Assembly (NCBI GenBank): GCA_947359465.1
Contig: OX375876.1
Coordinates: 124,863,444 to 124,927,443 of the forward strand
Source of the DNA: Metellina segmentata
Lineage: Eukaryota > Arthropoda > Arachnida > Araneae > Tetragnathidae
Direction: 5' to 3'
Length of the DNA stretch: 64,000 nucleotides
Shown: in pieces, positions 1 through 11,554 of the stretch
How the letters are laid out: the number at the start of each line of letters is the position of its first letter
Position numbering within the stretch: position 1 is the first letter of the stretch
Notes under the pieces: generated by a model
What the model saw: the letters and a program-made list of their open reading frames with translations, nothing else
Told to the model about the DNA's origin: nothing
Database searches by the model: none
Translations under genes and position numbers: made by a program

Positions 1-690
1 CACTAACGCCGCATGGTCCGTATGTATGGTAAATTTTTGTCCGAAAAGATAATGATGAAATTTATTTAAAGAATCCACGATAGCGAGACATTCCAGCTCA
101 GTTATACCATAATTTCTTTCATAATCCTTTAATGAGCGGGAGTGAAATGCTACAGGGTATAAGACACCAGAAACATCTGCTTGCTTTAAAACCGCTCCTA
201 CACCAGTTTGACTGGCGTCAACAAAAATATGACATTCATGTTTTGGATTAAAAATTTTCAACACAGGCTTACAAATTAAAGTTCTTTTCAACATTTCAAA
301 AGCCTCTTGGCATTTCTCAGTCCATTGCCAAGATGCATCTTTTTTTAACAATTTATTCAGTGGGTGTCTAATTGTTGCATATTTATCTATAAATTTGTGG
401 TAAACATTAATTGAACCCAGAAATCTTTGTAAAGATTTCACATTAGTTGGGGGTTTTAAATTTCTAATAACCTCAATGTTGTGCTATTATCTGGAGAGAC
501 AATCCCATTTGAAATTTCATATCCTAAAAATTGAATTTGCTTTTGTAAAAAGGAACATTTTGAAGATTTTAATTTTAAGTTTTCCTGCCTGCAAATATCA
601 AAAATTTGTTTAATGTGGTCGATATGATTCGAATAGCTATCAGAAAAAATTAAAATGTCATCAAAATAATTTGCAGCAAATTTTATTTTA
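1..690 (-). pseudogene. Gypsy RT palm end and RNase H N-terminus (frameshifted continuation of pol)
   Basis: Translating the minus strand below position 690 continues the pol gene of the same element in shifted frames. The RT active-site motif is read as YFDDIL near 650-665. An RNase H start with DASQTGVGAVL followed by ELECLAIV lies between about 230 and 80. Reading is broken near 485, where the frame has to change, and the gene leaves the window at position 1. These are the expected next domains after the RT N-terminal part encoded at 688-3519. The copy is not translatable as one protein. Confidence 0.75.
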
Positions 691-3519
691 TATTTTGTTA
701 GGATTCGACGAATAGTTCTCTGAAAAATGCTGGGTGCATTGCGCCAGCCGAAAGGAAAACGTTAGCCATTCATACATACCATTATGTGTTGCAAAGGCTA
801 GTTTTTCTGTATCATCTTTGTGGATAGGGATATGCCAATATCCCGAGGCCATGTCCAATTTTGAAAAATACGTACTTTGTGCTAATTTATCAATTAATGT
901 CTCGACCAGGGGTAATGGTTCAGCATCCGACCTAGTCACTTGATTTAACTTCCTGAAATCAATACATAACCTATTCTTTTTGTTTTCATCCTTTTTATAT
1001 ACGAGTGTTACCGGCGCAGAATATGGAGATGAACTCTCTTTTATGATATTAGCTTTTAATAATTCTTTAATTTGACTATCGATTTCATCTTGTTGTTTTG
1101 GCGAAGTTTTATATGCGCGTAACGACACTGGCAAATCTGATGTTAATCTCACTCTTTGGGGCTCTATTTTCACTGTCCCGACATCATATTTATTTTTCGC
1201 AAATATGTCCTCATATTCTTCTAAAATTTCCATTATTTCGGAATTTCCTACAGTTTTCTTTACTTTCGGTTTTTCTTCTACTTCAATCTGACAATGTGTG
1301 CACCCATTATCAGAATCCGTCTCAGAAACATTTTTATTCTTTGTCTTTACTTCAGTTTTTTCTTTAAAGTCACTAACACTTTTATTTTTATTCTTTTTCT
1401 TTACTTCATTTTTCATTTTAACGTCACTAACGCTTTTATTTTTATTCTCTTTCTTTACTTCATTTTTCTTTTTAAGGTCACTAACACTTTTATTAGTTAC
1501 TTCCTTTTTCTCTTTAACGTTACTAACACTTTTATTAGTTACTTCATTTTTCTCTTTAACGTTACTAACACTTTTATTAGTTACTTCATTTTTCTCTTTA
1601 ACGTTACTAACACTTTGCTTAACAGGATTTTCAGGTATGATATGCAAAGACAAATCGCTGCATTCAGAACCAGAGAAAGTGATCAGTTTTCTCCCATACT
1701 GCACAACAACTTGGTTCGCACAATTAATTACCAAACGAAAATCAATACAACTCTTTAAACCTAAGAGAGCATACGGTAAATCGGTGTCAAGCACGAAAAA
1801 CTCAGCCGATTTAACTATGTTACCAACTTTGAGGTTGAGATTGCAAGTTTTGTCAAGCTGTATTAGTCCTTTTGTTTGTCTCACGTTTACTACTTTATTT
1901 CTTCTGATAGGAACGTTTAGTTTATAAACAATTCCACTTGGAATTATATTCACTGTTGACCCCGTATCTATATTTAACATTAACTTTTTATTTAAACTTT
2001 TACTAGAGCTTTCATTTTTTATATTTCTCTTATTATGTACATGCGTTTTGTTTACTATATATCCAGATACTATTAATTGCCCTTTTTCGGGTTGAGGCTT
2101 AGACGCTGTTTCAGACCTAGATGGTCTGTTGATACAAGAGAATCCCGAATGAAACGAGTTCATAATCCCTATTTGCTCGCAAAATTTACATGGGTTGGGA
2201 GGCAAATCTTGTACTGCATGCGTAGTCGGAGCTTTTGTTGTTTTGGTGTTACTATAAAACTTTGGTTTAAGTTTTATATTTTTGTCTTTACCACACTGGA
2301 AAGATTTGTGTCCTATTTGATTGCAAGTATAGCAACGAATTTCAGGTTTCGGTTTATCCATCTTACTATTTGCATAGGGTACCCTATTAAATGGAGCTTT
2401 AGATTTATTTATGTCTTTACTAATTTGTTCGTAAATTCTCAATTTATTTTTAAATTCTACTAAATTTTGACAACCATACAAAATTGCTTTATTTTGCGCT
2501 GTGTCATTTATTCCCTTGATAATATATGTCATTATAGCACCTTCGTCAATGTTACCCTGAGCAGAAATTTGTTTTATGTGTAAAAAATATTCTTGTACTG
2601 ATTCATTACATTTCATTGTACGTTTTTGAAGGATTTCATGTATTTCCGCAGAATTATAATTTATTTGAAACTCTTCAATCAATAATTCTCTTAATTTGTC
2701 ATACGAGTTGATTGAAGTTTCACTGCGAATGAGGAGTAATGCTTTTCCTCTGAGGCAACGTTTGGCGAACAAAAATCTGTGAAACGGAGATAGGCCAAAT
2801 AATTCCGCATGAGTCTCAAACGTTTCAATCCAGTGTGATATATTTTCATGTCTTTCCCCTCTAAAGAGTGGCGTGACTGCTTCAATGTCAGAGAAATTTA
2901 CAAGTATTTTCGTTTCTCCTACGTCGAATGTCGATTGTATATCAACATTTTCTAGTTTGGAACCAATCTCCCTATCGTTCTCACAGCTTTTGGTTTCATG
3001 TTCGCTTTGTGTTAAGTTTCCTTTATCAATCAACTCGCATTTTGTTTTTAAATTAACCTTTTCATTTTTAGAATTATCTTTCTTGTCAGTGTGTTTGTCC
3101 TGCTCTAAAGAACTATCTTTATTAATTATATTACTTGTCATTTGTACCCTATCCGTTTCGGTTTGAGTACCACTTTCGTTATTACTTAACAGTTGTACAC
3201 TATCCGTTTCAGTCTGAGTACCACTTTCGTTATTACTAACTTTGTTTGTGGATCCAGATAGAACTACAGACCGTTCTGCCTCGTCATTAATTTCGTCTTC
3301 TGTAATTAACGAATTCTTAAGAAATTCGAAATTAGATAGAAACGAAACAATCTGATTAGTAATTTCCGCTAATGTACTGTTCCCATTTTGAAAGATTAAT
3401 TTATCCAGTAATTTAACTGTTGAGGACTTTTGTTCCTTCACAGTTTTACTAATTACTTCAATATCTTTAAGTAACATAGTTACAATATTAATAAACAATC
3501 TCCAAAAAAAAATTTTCAC
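688..3519 (-). pseudogene. Gypsy gag-protease-RT polyprotein (interrupted)
   Basis: A 943-codon frame. Residues about 215-370 form a Ty3-type gag domain (WIETFETHAELFGLSPFHRF region). A CCHC zinc knuckle CYTCNQIGHKSFQC is near residue 395 and the protease motif LNIDTGSTVNIIP near residue 515. RT begins near residue 830 with PYSAPVTLVYKK and RLCIDFRKLNQVT. A lysine-rich tandemly repeated linker separates protease and RT. Translation more likely starts at MLLKDIEVISK about 14 codons inside the frame, because the leading residues look like leader sequence. The last about 20 residues are out of frame: the RT block normally reading FGWRNAPSIFQR appears in another frame next door, so a small indel near 745 has killed the gene. 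Family assignment is secure; function in this copy is lost. Confidence 0.85.
1330..1617 (-). repeat. Coding minisatellite in Gypsy pol linker
   Basis: The stretch between protease and RT encodes at least six units starting with SVS. Three are near-identical 14-residue units of the form SVSNVKEKNEVTNK, followed by longer 18-residue units ending in KNKNK. At DNA level this is a 42/54 bp tandem repeat. All units keep the reading frame. The linker is very rich in Lys, Glu and Asn and is probably disordered. Confidence 0.8.
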
Positions 3520-4343
3520 CTAGTCTACAGATATAACAACTTTGTTAACACTTTCACATTATTCCAAATTACTTTGAACAGGTTCCGCCTTAACAAAATA
3601 TCAATAAAGAATTCCTTAAAACAAACTTAAAACTACTCACATGAACAATTCTATCCTTGCTAAAGAAGAACGAAGAAAGAAACAGAATAATACGCATCCA
3701 TTATCCAGTTTCACTTTCCCTCTCGTAGGCAGACAGAGGACGAGGGGCAAAATTGTTTTTGTTTTTCCAGACGAAGCTTTATTACGCTGCCACACCCAGC
3801 TGAGCAACAAGATGACGGAATTTGGTATCGCATTTCACAACCGGAACACGGCATGGATTCCACAGTCGCTTCACACATGCAAAACTTGGAAGATGGCAAG
3901 AAACGGCAGCCCTCCCATCGCACTCCAAAGTTTGCACACAAAACGAAAGCATCAGGAATCGGAGGAACACGATAGCAATTGCACAATTACTTTATGGTGA
4001 AACGAAGAGCGGGAAACGCTGCTTTCTTTTCTTATCCAAAGATCGCAGACCAACAGGAATCGTCCCACGCTTTTGTTGATTGTTCTTGAAAAGAGTTTGT
4101 TGCGAACGGAACATCTAGACACAAGTACCGTTGCGGATCTATCATAGATGTGGCGCGAAAAATGCTGACTCCGACACTTGGCGGGCAACAGCGGCGGAGG
4201 AAATCCTTTGTCCATCCAGGAAGTTCGGCATTTTCTGAAGCTTTCGCCTGCGTCCCAAAAAAAAATTTTGCACTTGTTTAGACCTAGCCCCTTTTACCAT
4301 CCTGGCGGCTTATAATAACATCCGGACACAGTTGGATATCAGA
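3520..4343 (-). other. Gypsy leader region between LTR and gag
   Basis: About 820 bases between the gag start and the probable LTR. Short overlapping frames occur on both strands here, but none carries a recognisable domain, so I treat it as untranslated leader. No convincing primer-binding site was identified. Confidence 0.4.
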
Positions 4344-4652
4344 TGTAAATTGGGACTCAGAAAGCAGGCGAAGTTAAACAAAAGGTCTTTATTGAAACAT
4401 CATCGTGGCAGTTTCCCCAGCAGGAAGGGAACTAGGTCGTTACATAGTTATTGAATGGTACTGATCAGAAAGAGAGGGATTACAGGCGTGCAACGATATT
4501 TAAATGGGGATTTACAGAAGAGATGATAAAAGGGTTTTTCCCTATAACGGCATATTACGTCACATATTAGGGTGTGACAAATGACTCTTATTGGCTCAAT
4601 GCTTCTAGACAGAGGACGTTCAAAGTCTGACAGGGAATTCGACCTGTCTACA
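4344..4652 (-). repeat. Probable 5' LTR of the first Gypsy element
   Basis: Plus-strand ends are TGTAAATT and GTCTACA, the TG..CA arrangement of an LTR. On the minus strand it carries a TATA-like TTTAAATA (about 4495-4505) and, downstream, an AATAAA signal (complement of 4388-4393), in the order expected of an LTR promoter and polyadenylation site. The partner LTR lies outside the window, so the exact ends are not verified. Confidence 0.45.
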
Positions 4653-4779
4653 GGGGACAGAAGGGATTAAGCATTACTAGAACTTTAGAAATATTACATC
4701 ATCTTTGAAAATAGAATAAACCTTGTTTTACAGAAACATTAAGAAATCAGAGATTATTAATATAAAATTATTTTTATAT

Positions 4780-4842
<63 letters not shown>

Positions 4843-4853
4843 AGAGAGAGAGA
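4780..4853. repeat. (AT)n then (AG)n microsatellite
   Basis: About 28 AT dinucleotides followed directly by about seven AG dinucleotides. Confidence 0.97.
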
Positions 4854-5387
4854 AGTACGGAGGGGGCAGTGCGCATTATGAGAGCTTCGATATATTCCCC
4901 GAAATGGGTATTAAATGAAGGATCAAGGGGCAACACAAAATTAGGTTTTGAAAATAACGAATTTGAAAGTTTTCTAACACGTAAATGTACGAAGAGTTTA
5001 TCAAGAAACTTTGAACAAATTTTATTTGTGTAGTAAAAGTTTATATTTAACTAAAAGTGAAAAAAAAATTGTTTCAAGGATCCAAAGTACGAAACGATTA
5101 AATTCTTCCTCTGAATATGTGGAGAAAGGTGGCCCAGCTAACCGATACTTTATCACTTTGTTTTACGGCTTTAAAGTGGTTCTACCCCCAAAATGAATGC
5201 ACGTGGTGCTCGCACTTGAATGCTACGAGATGATTATCTCATTTTCGTAGAAATTGCTGTATAGTGATTTCACCTCTGGATACTTTAAATGTATTGGAGG
5301 GTTCGACCATGTCTTTGACGGCATGTCTTGAGAAAAGCGATTTATTTTTATGACCGACTGGCGGATTGTATGTTAGGGATTTATTAC
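4854..5387. other. Unassigned spacer between two Gypsy elements
   Basis: No domain-bearing frame is seen. A 61-codon frame at 5011-5196 has no recognisable features. The last four bases before the next element, CCTA at 5388-5391, are its target-site duplication. Confidence 0.4.
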
Positions 5388-5391
5388 CCTA

Positions 5392-5656
5392 TGTTGGCTT
5401 CTACTTAAAGCCGCCAGGGAAGGCATGAGAGGAGGAGGCAATGCTTGATAAACAATAACAAGTTTATTAATTAAATGACATCACGAATACAAAGTAGCGG
5501 ACCACACGAGAGAGTACGTTACGTATGTCCATACTCATCCATACATTCTCGCTCTCTCTGATACAATCTTCATTACAAATCCCGTGCATACGTTTGATGA
5601 CTCAAGCGCCATCTATCGACCGTTAAAATTATTGTGCTACAAATAAGAATATAACA
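5392..5656 (-). repeat. Gypsy 3' LTR
   Basis: 265 bp copy of the right-hand LTR with few substitutions. In element orientation it begins TGTTATATTC and ends GCCAACA. The left flank is the target duplication CCTA. Confidence 0.92.
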
Positions 5657-6064
5657 TTCGGCCAGACTGACAATATAATCGTCCTCGATTGAATAACACT
5701 TACATTACTTACACTTGCAATATCTAAGATAAATCATCTAATATAAACAAAATAACATCAAATACATACATACCAATTTACATCTATAGTCACAACATAT
5801 TCTAAATACTGATTTTGTGATGTATAACCACACTTACTATCTTGGATTATAATAAGAAACTACAAATTTTATAACATCAACTGAAATGGAATATACAGAT
5901 TAATTGACAAATACAATGAACTACTGACAGTATTCGCTCAATATGAATATGTATAATTTTTTTTTGAATACTTAATATGAATAAAATTATCAAATGCAAA
6001 AATTTACTAACAATATTATGACAAGGACAATACTTAAATAAGTAAAATTGAGAAAAGACATCAA
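5657..6064 (-). other. Gypsy 3' untranslated part
   Basis: AT-rich stretch between the pol stop and the 3' LTR. No coding features. The base context just before the LTR in element orientation (GTCTGGCCGAA) is only weakly purine-rich. Confidence 0.55.
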
Positions 6065-7956
6065 TCATTGTCCATAGCGTTCAGGTTCTTTCACTACACG
6101 CCTCGGGTTTCGTCGAGGTACAGGATCATCATCATCATCACTGCATAGTAGTTGATTTTCATCATCATCACTAGATTCATCGGAACATCTGTACGATTTT
6201 AACTGGCTTACATGTGCAGTTGTCATGTATTGCCTTCTTGTGCCGTTTGCCAATAAACTGGTAACCTTGTAGGTGTCGCTTGGCAAAACATCGATGATGG
6301 TTAATGGGCCTCGATACTTCGGCTGTGTTTTGGTTGGTTCACCAGTCGCTATTGGAGATCTACGCATCAGAACTATTTCTCCAACTTCATAAGTGATGGT
6401 TCCGCATTTCTTCTTGTCGTAATTTTCTTTCATCTTTTTCTGCCTGTCTTCAATACGTTCCCTCGTCGATTCCTGAAGAAGTTTTGGATTTTCCCAGGCG
6501 TCACAGTTGGTGTCTGCTTCTCTCCTCAAAAGTCCATCGTGGAACCTCGCGTTGTAGTCGTAGAGCATGTTGAACGGTGTTTTGTTGGTCGTCTTATTGA
6601 TGACGTTGTTAAGATTTCTTTCAACTTCTGCAATTCGTGCATCCCAGTCCTTGAGACGATGGTCTTTCATGGATATTGTGATGGTGGGAATAATCACTCG
6701 ATTTACTCGTTCTACCATCCCATTAGCTTGTGGGTGCTTCGTCGAATTCAGAGTATGACGAATACCATTATCTTTGCAATATTCCTCAAACTGTTGAGCT
6801 GTAAAACATGATCCTCTGTCCGTAATTACTCTATCTGGTAAGCCGAAATTGTTCACTAAATTTTTAAATGCCTGCAGTACACTTTTCACTTTTGTGCTCT
6901 TAACTGGTGTCAGTTTTACGAATCTAGTAAGGTTGTCTATGATGACTAAAAGGTGTTGGTTTCCTTTTGTACTCTTCACAAAGGGTCCTAGGTGATCCAT
7001 GTGAATGATGGAAAATGGTCTCTTTCCAGGCTCAATGGGGTGTAACAGTCCTTGTTGTTTACCCCCGGGAACCTTGTTCACTAAACATTCTAAACACATC
7101 GATATGTGTTTCTTCACGTAGCGCTTCATTCTTGGGAACCAATACAGTTCTTTAATTTTACTCACAGTTCTGTCAACTGAAAAATGTCCGATTAGGTCGT
7201 GAAACTTGACTACAGTACTTTTGCGCATAGATCTAGGTATGACGTAAAGCAGTCTTTCTTTTCCACTGTCTTGTGTGGTTCGATATAGTCTTTCTCTCTT
7301 AAAAACGTAATTTGCAATAATTTGGTTTTCGGCTTTTGTTCTTTCAAATTTTTCTTTCTTGAAAATGGTAATGATCCTATCCAATTCGGGATCTCCTCGT
7401 TGATTCATAAGGATGTGTTCGTCAACGGACATCGTAAGATAAACTTCTAGATTCCTTTCGATCAATTCCGTCATCGTGTCATCAGCTTCTAAGGCAGGAG
7501 CCCTACTCATAGCATCCACGTGAGCCGCCATCCTTGTACCTGGTCTGTGCTTCACTTCAAAGTCGTATTCCTGGATAAGATTGCTCCACCTAGCAATTTG
7601 AGGATTTGTCGACTTCCTGGCGTTCATATAGACTAAGGCTTGGCAATCTGTAACGATAGTAAATTTTATTCCGAGCAAGAATTGTCGGAGTCTGTCCAAA
7701 GTCCATACTATCGCCATCAGTTCTAGTTTACTGGAATGATAGTTCTTTTCAGCCGGTGTTGTCTTTTTGCTGACAGCGTACACTAAATTCCAGCGACCAT
7801 CTGTTCCTCTTTGTAAAAGTACACCTGAGAGTCCATCAGATGAAGCGTCGGTGTGTACCTCAGTCAATGCTTCGGGTTGGTAATGAGCAAGTATTTGTTT
7901 GTTAGTTAGATTACCCTTGAGTTCTTGAAAGGCGTTTTTCTGTTTTTGCTTTTGTG
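6065..7956 (-). pseudogene. Gypsy RT thumb, RNase H and integrase
   Basis: A long open frame runs from 7867 to 6065 (600 codons). Reading continues upstream to about 7956 through the RT thumb (AFQELKGNLTNKQ), where foreign DNA begins. RNase H: HTDASSDG (Asp near residue 7), KLELMAIVW (Glu near 49), VTDCQALV (Asp near 73). Integrase: HHCC zinc domain (FHDLIGH near 220; CLECL near 257), then the DDE core with HMDHLGP (near 291), ITDRGSCF (near 348) and MVERVNR (near 386). A C-terminal SH3-like part around EVGEIVLMRRS and an acidic tail follow. All DDE residues are present, so this half of pol is intact, but without RT the gene is a fragment. Start codon use is unreal, because it was part of a polyprotein. 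Confidence 0.9.
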
Positions 7957-7964
7957 CATATTGG

Positions 7965-8510
7965 TAGCTATGGTAAAGACTGTGACTCGTCAGTTTTTAA
8001 ACAGACTCAGCTGTGGAAATCAATAGAAAGCAGTTCAAAAATTTTACCGGATGAGAAGTGCCTACCAGGCACATGAAGTCCGAAAGTGCCATATTTGTTT
8101 GTTGGTGATGCAGCATTTGGACTTCATAAACATTTGCTAAGGCCTTATGCTGGGACACATTTGACAATGGAAAAGATAATTTTCAAATAACGCCTGTGCC
8201 GAGCAAGAAGGTACACAGAATGCACTTTCGGTATTCTCATCAACAAATTGAGAATATTCCATCGACCATTAAATGTCCAACCACAACTTGCTAATGATAT
8301 TGTTAAAGTCTGCATTATTTTTCATAGTAATGTTAGGGATAGAGATGGATACATGATTGAGGATACAACATTAATTATAGGGTTGGAAGATATTCGAGGT
8401 GAGAATACTACAAGAGCAGGCCTCAAAGCAAACAATGTGAGAAACATTCTATGTAGATATTTTGTTTCAAGTGTAGGAAGGGTTTCCTGGCAGATGTCCA
8501 AGAAATAAGG
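7965..8510 (+). pseudogene. Harbinger (DDE_Tnp_4 / HARBI1-like) transposase C-terminal fragment
   Basis: The plus-strand frame reads GSYGKDCDSSVF, then PYLFVGDAAFGLHKHLLRPYAG, then CRARRYTECTFGIL and KVCIIFHSNVRDRDG. These are conserved blocks of HARBI1-type nucleases: the second catalytic Asp in VGDAAF and the conserved RPY. In-frame stops (TGA in the catalytic-domain linker, TAA after the IIFK block) and the missing N-terminal half make it a pseudogene. The usual Glu after RARR is at TECTFG. The 5' part was lost at the junction with the Gypsy RT thumb. Confidence 0.85.
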
Positions 8511-8724
8511 ACTTTCTCATCGCCGTGATATCGACAACAGATAACTATCAAATGTGCCGCTTTCTTATTTAACACAAGTATTCCAAGATAAATTTTTTCT
8601 TCCATTAATTTTTATTTTTCGTAATTTTAAAATATTATTGTAATACTAGAAGTAGTTTACAAGCATAATAAATCTTCTTAAAAAAACGTGACATTGTTAC
8701 AAATTGACAAATAATATGTTTATA

Positions 8725-9349
8725 CTAGGGGGCCTGCCCCCTGCTCGCTAACGCTCGCCAACCCCCGGATGATTGCTTCGCAATCCTAATTGGTTCGCTG
8801 CGCGAACCTATGCTCGCTTCGCTCGCCTCAATGAAGACATGTGTCCTAGCAGAAGGGATTGTTTACAAAATATGTTACCAAAAAAATGTTTTTCAAATCT
8901 AAATTTGCTGTATGACAGAAAAAATATATACAGTATCTCTAAAATCAGAATTCAAATGAAAACTTTGTGCACATTTTGACTCGAAATGTGAGCGTTGCTT
9001 TGGAAATTGAATACCCAGCATGTTGTTTGTGTGTACATTTTCCCAGCACTCAAACGACCCACACTTTTTCATTGAGTTTGTTGCCGAAAGTTGTAGTGCA
9101 AGCGTCTTGTTGAACTATAATTGTTGGCCCTGAAAAGATCCTCCGCTTTCTTTGATTTCTATTATAAACTAACTGCAACAGCTCATTAAAATTTCCTTTT
9201 TTTTTTTCAATAAAATTTCAGCCGATAACGCTATAAATTCAATCGATGCGCGAGATTTCGCGATAAACAAACAATCGTACAGTGTTGCCAAAACGCGATT
9301 ACAAATAACGTCTTTTTTGCGTGCCCCGTAAGAGAATTATATATATAGA
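8725..9349 (-). mobile_element. Complete small non-autonomous Helitron (family A)
   Basis: In minus orientation it begins TCTATATATATAATTCTC and ends with a GC-rich hairpin (GGGGGC..GCCCCC) followed by CTAG. It sits between host A and T (plus-strand A at 8724, T at 9350), exactly the Helitron rule. About 625 bp with no coding capacity. The 3' end shares its GCTCGCCAACCCCC..GCAATCC blocks with copies at 36998-37176 and 60706-61830. It is inserted between the two Harbinger genes, making it the youngest of three nested layers. Confidence 0.85.
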
Positions 9350-9544
9350 TTTTTACAAAATTTGTTAATAACAGTCCACCATAGTTGTCACAAATGTTAA
9401 AAAAACCGAAATAAATAATTACATCTAGAAAAGATTCCAATGTACTAAAGATTTTGTGCAACTACAGAGTGTGATTACTACAACATCTGGAATCTCAAAA
9501 TCGAATTTTTTACACCTTCACTTTCTAGTAAATATATGTGAGGA

Positions 9545-9789
9545 AATATGAACTTACCAAAATCATTTCTCTCTTTTTCTTCCAACACATCAAAGTCGTT
9601 TCGAATTTCCAGGCAAACTTCATACCAAGCGTTTCTGGTAGCATTTCTGTCCTTAAAGATGTCTAGAGTTTTATCCCACAAAACAGGCCTTTCTTGGATT
9701 AATGAAATTAAAATTTCATTATCAATAATTACGTTAATGTTCACAATAGAAAAAAAAACAATTGATGCTTCGACAACAGTGTTACACAA
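9545..9789 (-). pseudogene. MADF-domain protein exon of the Harbinger element
   Basis: The minus-strand frame contains NEILISLIQERPVLWDKT, a run of Arg/Asn, NAWYEVCLEI and NDFGKF. This is the conserved pattern of the MADF (Myb/SANT-like, Adf-1) DNA-binding domain: LI..I...P.LWD..., aW..I..., ending GK. Immediately after GKF the DNA reads as a splice donor (GTAAGTTC on the minus strand, about 9550-9557). So this is a first exon whose continuation is lost or interrupted by the Helitron. In Harbinger systems the second gene encodes a Myb/MADF protein that helps bring transposase to the element, which fits its position here. It could be an independent host MADF gene, but nesting argues against that. 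Confidence 0.7.
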
Positions 9790-10031
9790 ACAAAGTTCAA
9801 CTCACTGAGCAAACGATGTCTAAACGGTAGAAAAAGAGCCGTGTGTGTAAACGTGCATTTAGTCACGTACGCCACTAGTTCGGCGGCGACGGTCAAACTG
9901 CCGTCGGCGCTAGTGGCAGTTGGCGGCTGCATCTATGCAGCCAACGGTAAATTGACCGAGCGTTTTTTTGTCCGTCTAATGTGTAAGCTCTAATTGACTT
10001 CAGTACGCTACTGTGGGAACGGCGGCGACGG

Positions 10032-11060
10032 TCAATTCTCCGCGACGGAAAAATCCGCCGTGTGTGTAACCGGCGTAACAACAAGCATTTTAATATCTTT
10101 AACTTCAACATTATCCAAGGCAATATCTACGGTTGACCTTCCTAGTGCGCGCGCCGCACATGTTTTGACGTTGCCGAATCCATACATCACATTTGAAGCT
10201 GGTTCTATTTTTAAATCTAACTTTTTCGCTACAGAATTCCTACAAATAACGGAATCGCTCCCAGTATCTATCAAAGCTGCAAACTTCAACGATGACTTGT
10301 TTATCCGCGCTTTTTTAACATAACATGACACTTTGCCGTCTATTCCACCCCCACTAGTTGTAACTAAGCTGTGATGATCTTCTTTCGATAAATTACGATC
10401 AGTACTTCCCATTTGTTTTGTCTAGGACACGTTCTAGCGAAATGCGTATTTCCATTACAAATGAAACATCTTCTATTTTTCTGTATTGGGTGCCCTTCTG
10501 TCTGCCTAATGTGTTTGTTATTACTTTGGATTGTAAAACCTCCGTTACTGAAACTACCGATTTGTTTTTCTTTCATACCCAGCTGCCTGAATCAGCGGTG
10601 ACCTCGGTCTAGACATAACCTCGTATTTCTTTTCATACAAATTTTGATTTCCGTTTTTGAATTTTGACAAGTTACTTTCGCTTCGTACATTTTCATATTG
10701 ATCTAGTTTATCCGCTAATTCTGATGATTTGACTATTTTCACCCATTCGTCCACGAAATGTTCTTTTACTAAAACGGGAACTTTTCTTTTTAATTGATCT
10801 GTTATGATTAACTCTCTAAGACCATCAAAATCACTAACATTCGTTCCGCGTAACCATTCGTCAAAGTAGTTATGTAATTCGTACGTGAAATCTCTCCATG
10901 TATTTTTGGGTAGTTTGATATGGTCAAAGAACTTCTGTCGGAATTTATCCGGACTTAATTTAAACTTTTTTAATAGTAAGTCTTTAATGTGTTCATAGTC
11001 ATTTGAAAGTTCTTCCGGAACTCTCGCGATAATTTGGTTAATTTCATACGGTAATAAATT
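10032..11060 (-). pseudogene. Gypsy gag C-terminus, zinc knuckle and protease (frameshifted)
   Basis: Several overlapping minus frames together give gag C-terminal sequence, a zinc knuckle CFICNGNTHFARTC (about 10420-10480) and an aspartic protease with AALIDTGSDSVICRN (about 10250-10300). The frame switches at least twice, so the copy is broken. Protease reading ends at about 10075, where Harbinger sequence starts. Confidence 0.8.
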
Positions 11061-11075
11061 AACTAAATGACTAAC

Positions 11076-11489
11076 CTAATTCTCAGGACTTAGATTTAAA
11101 CGTTTCGCTTGTCGTTCAAACAATATGAGGTAAAAACTGATGTCTCCATCCCTTATTTCATATCGTTGCATTATTTTAGTAATCATGCAATTACTAGAAA
11201 TTTCATTTTCGTTTCTATTTTCGCTTTCGTTTGATACGTTACTTTTTTCTATTCTTAACTTTTCTAGTTCAAACTGTCTTTCTAATTGGCGTTCGTTTAG
11301 CTTTTGGTTTTCTTCTCTGGTATGAACTATCGTTTTTAACAAATCGCGTGTGAATTCCTCATCATAGTCTTTACTTTTCGTAATTAATTTTCTAATCTCA
11401 ATAACAACTGCGTGATCAGGTAATTTTATATTTAATTCTTCCGCTAAAGAAATTAAATCTACCCTTTTCGACTTAGCAAGAAATGCCAT
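11076..11489 (-). pseudogene. Gypsy gag N-terminus
   Basis: 137-codon frame starting MAFLAKSKRVDLISLAEEL, an N-terminal form common to a group of arthropod Gypsy gags. A charged coiled-coil-like Glu/Asn/Arg-rich middle follows (ENQKLNERQLERQFELEKL), then the first gag helices (FERQAKRLNLSPEN). A stop codon ends the frame there, while the homologous sequence continues in the adjacent frame below 11060. This ATG is preceded on the minus strand by a long A-run and fits as the true gag start. Confidence 0.8.
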
Positions 11490-11554
11490 TTTTTTTTTTA
11501 CACCCTTTCAATGTTTCTTAACAATTTAACATAGGACATGAAATAAACTCATTA

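Larger units (their letters stand above)
1..4652 (-). mobile_element. Gypsy (Ty3-like) LTR retrotransposon, left-truncated
   Basis: Minus-strand element read from the right: probable LTR (4344-4652), leader, gag with a zinc knuckle, aspartic protease, reverse transcriptase and the start of RNase H, which runs off the window edge. The gag-protease-RT-RNase H order is that of Gypsy elements. Integrase and the other LTR lie outside the window. Frameshifts near 745 and near 485 indicate a dead copy. The right boundary is inferred from LTR-like features only, because the partner LTR is not visible. Confidence 0.8.
7956..10075. mobile_element. PIF/Harbinger remnant inside Gypsy
   Basis: Between the RT thumb and the protease of the Gypsy element lie a Harbinger-type transposase fragment (plus) and a MADF-domain frame (minus). 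This is the two-gene composition known for PIF/Harbinger transposons. The right end lies near 10075, where Gypsy protease reading stops. The left end is inside the transposase, so the element is truncated and has no left inverted repeat. The region 9850-10070 is GC-rich with repeated CGGCGGCGACGGTCAA-like words, as expected of a subterminal region. Confidence 0.7.

Noticed and set aside
1294..1927. Plus-strand frames rich in Phe and Leu (membrane-protein-like)
   Set aside because: Antisense shadow of the lysine-rich coding minisatellite of the Gypsy element.
4780..4853. Structured regulatory array
   Set aside because: Simple AT/AG microsatellite.
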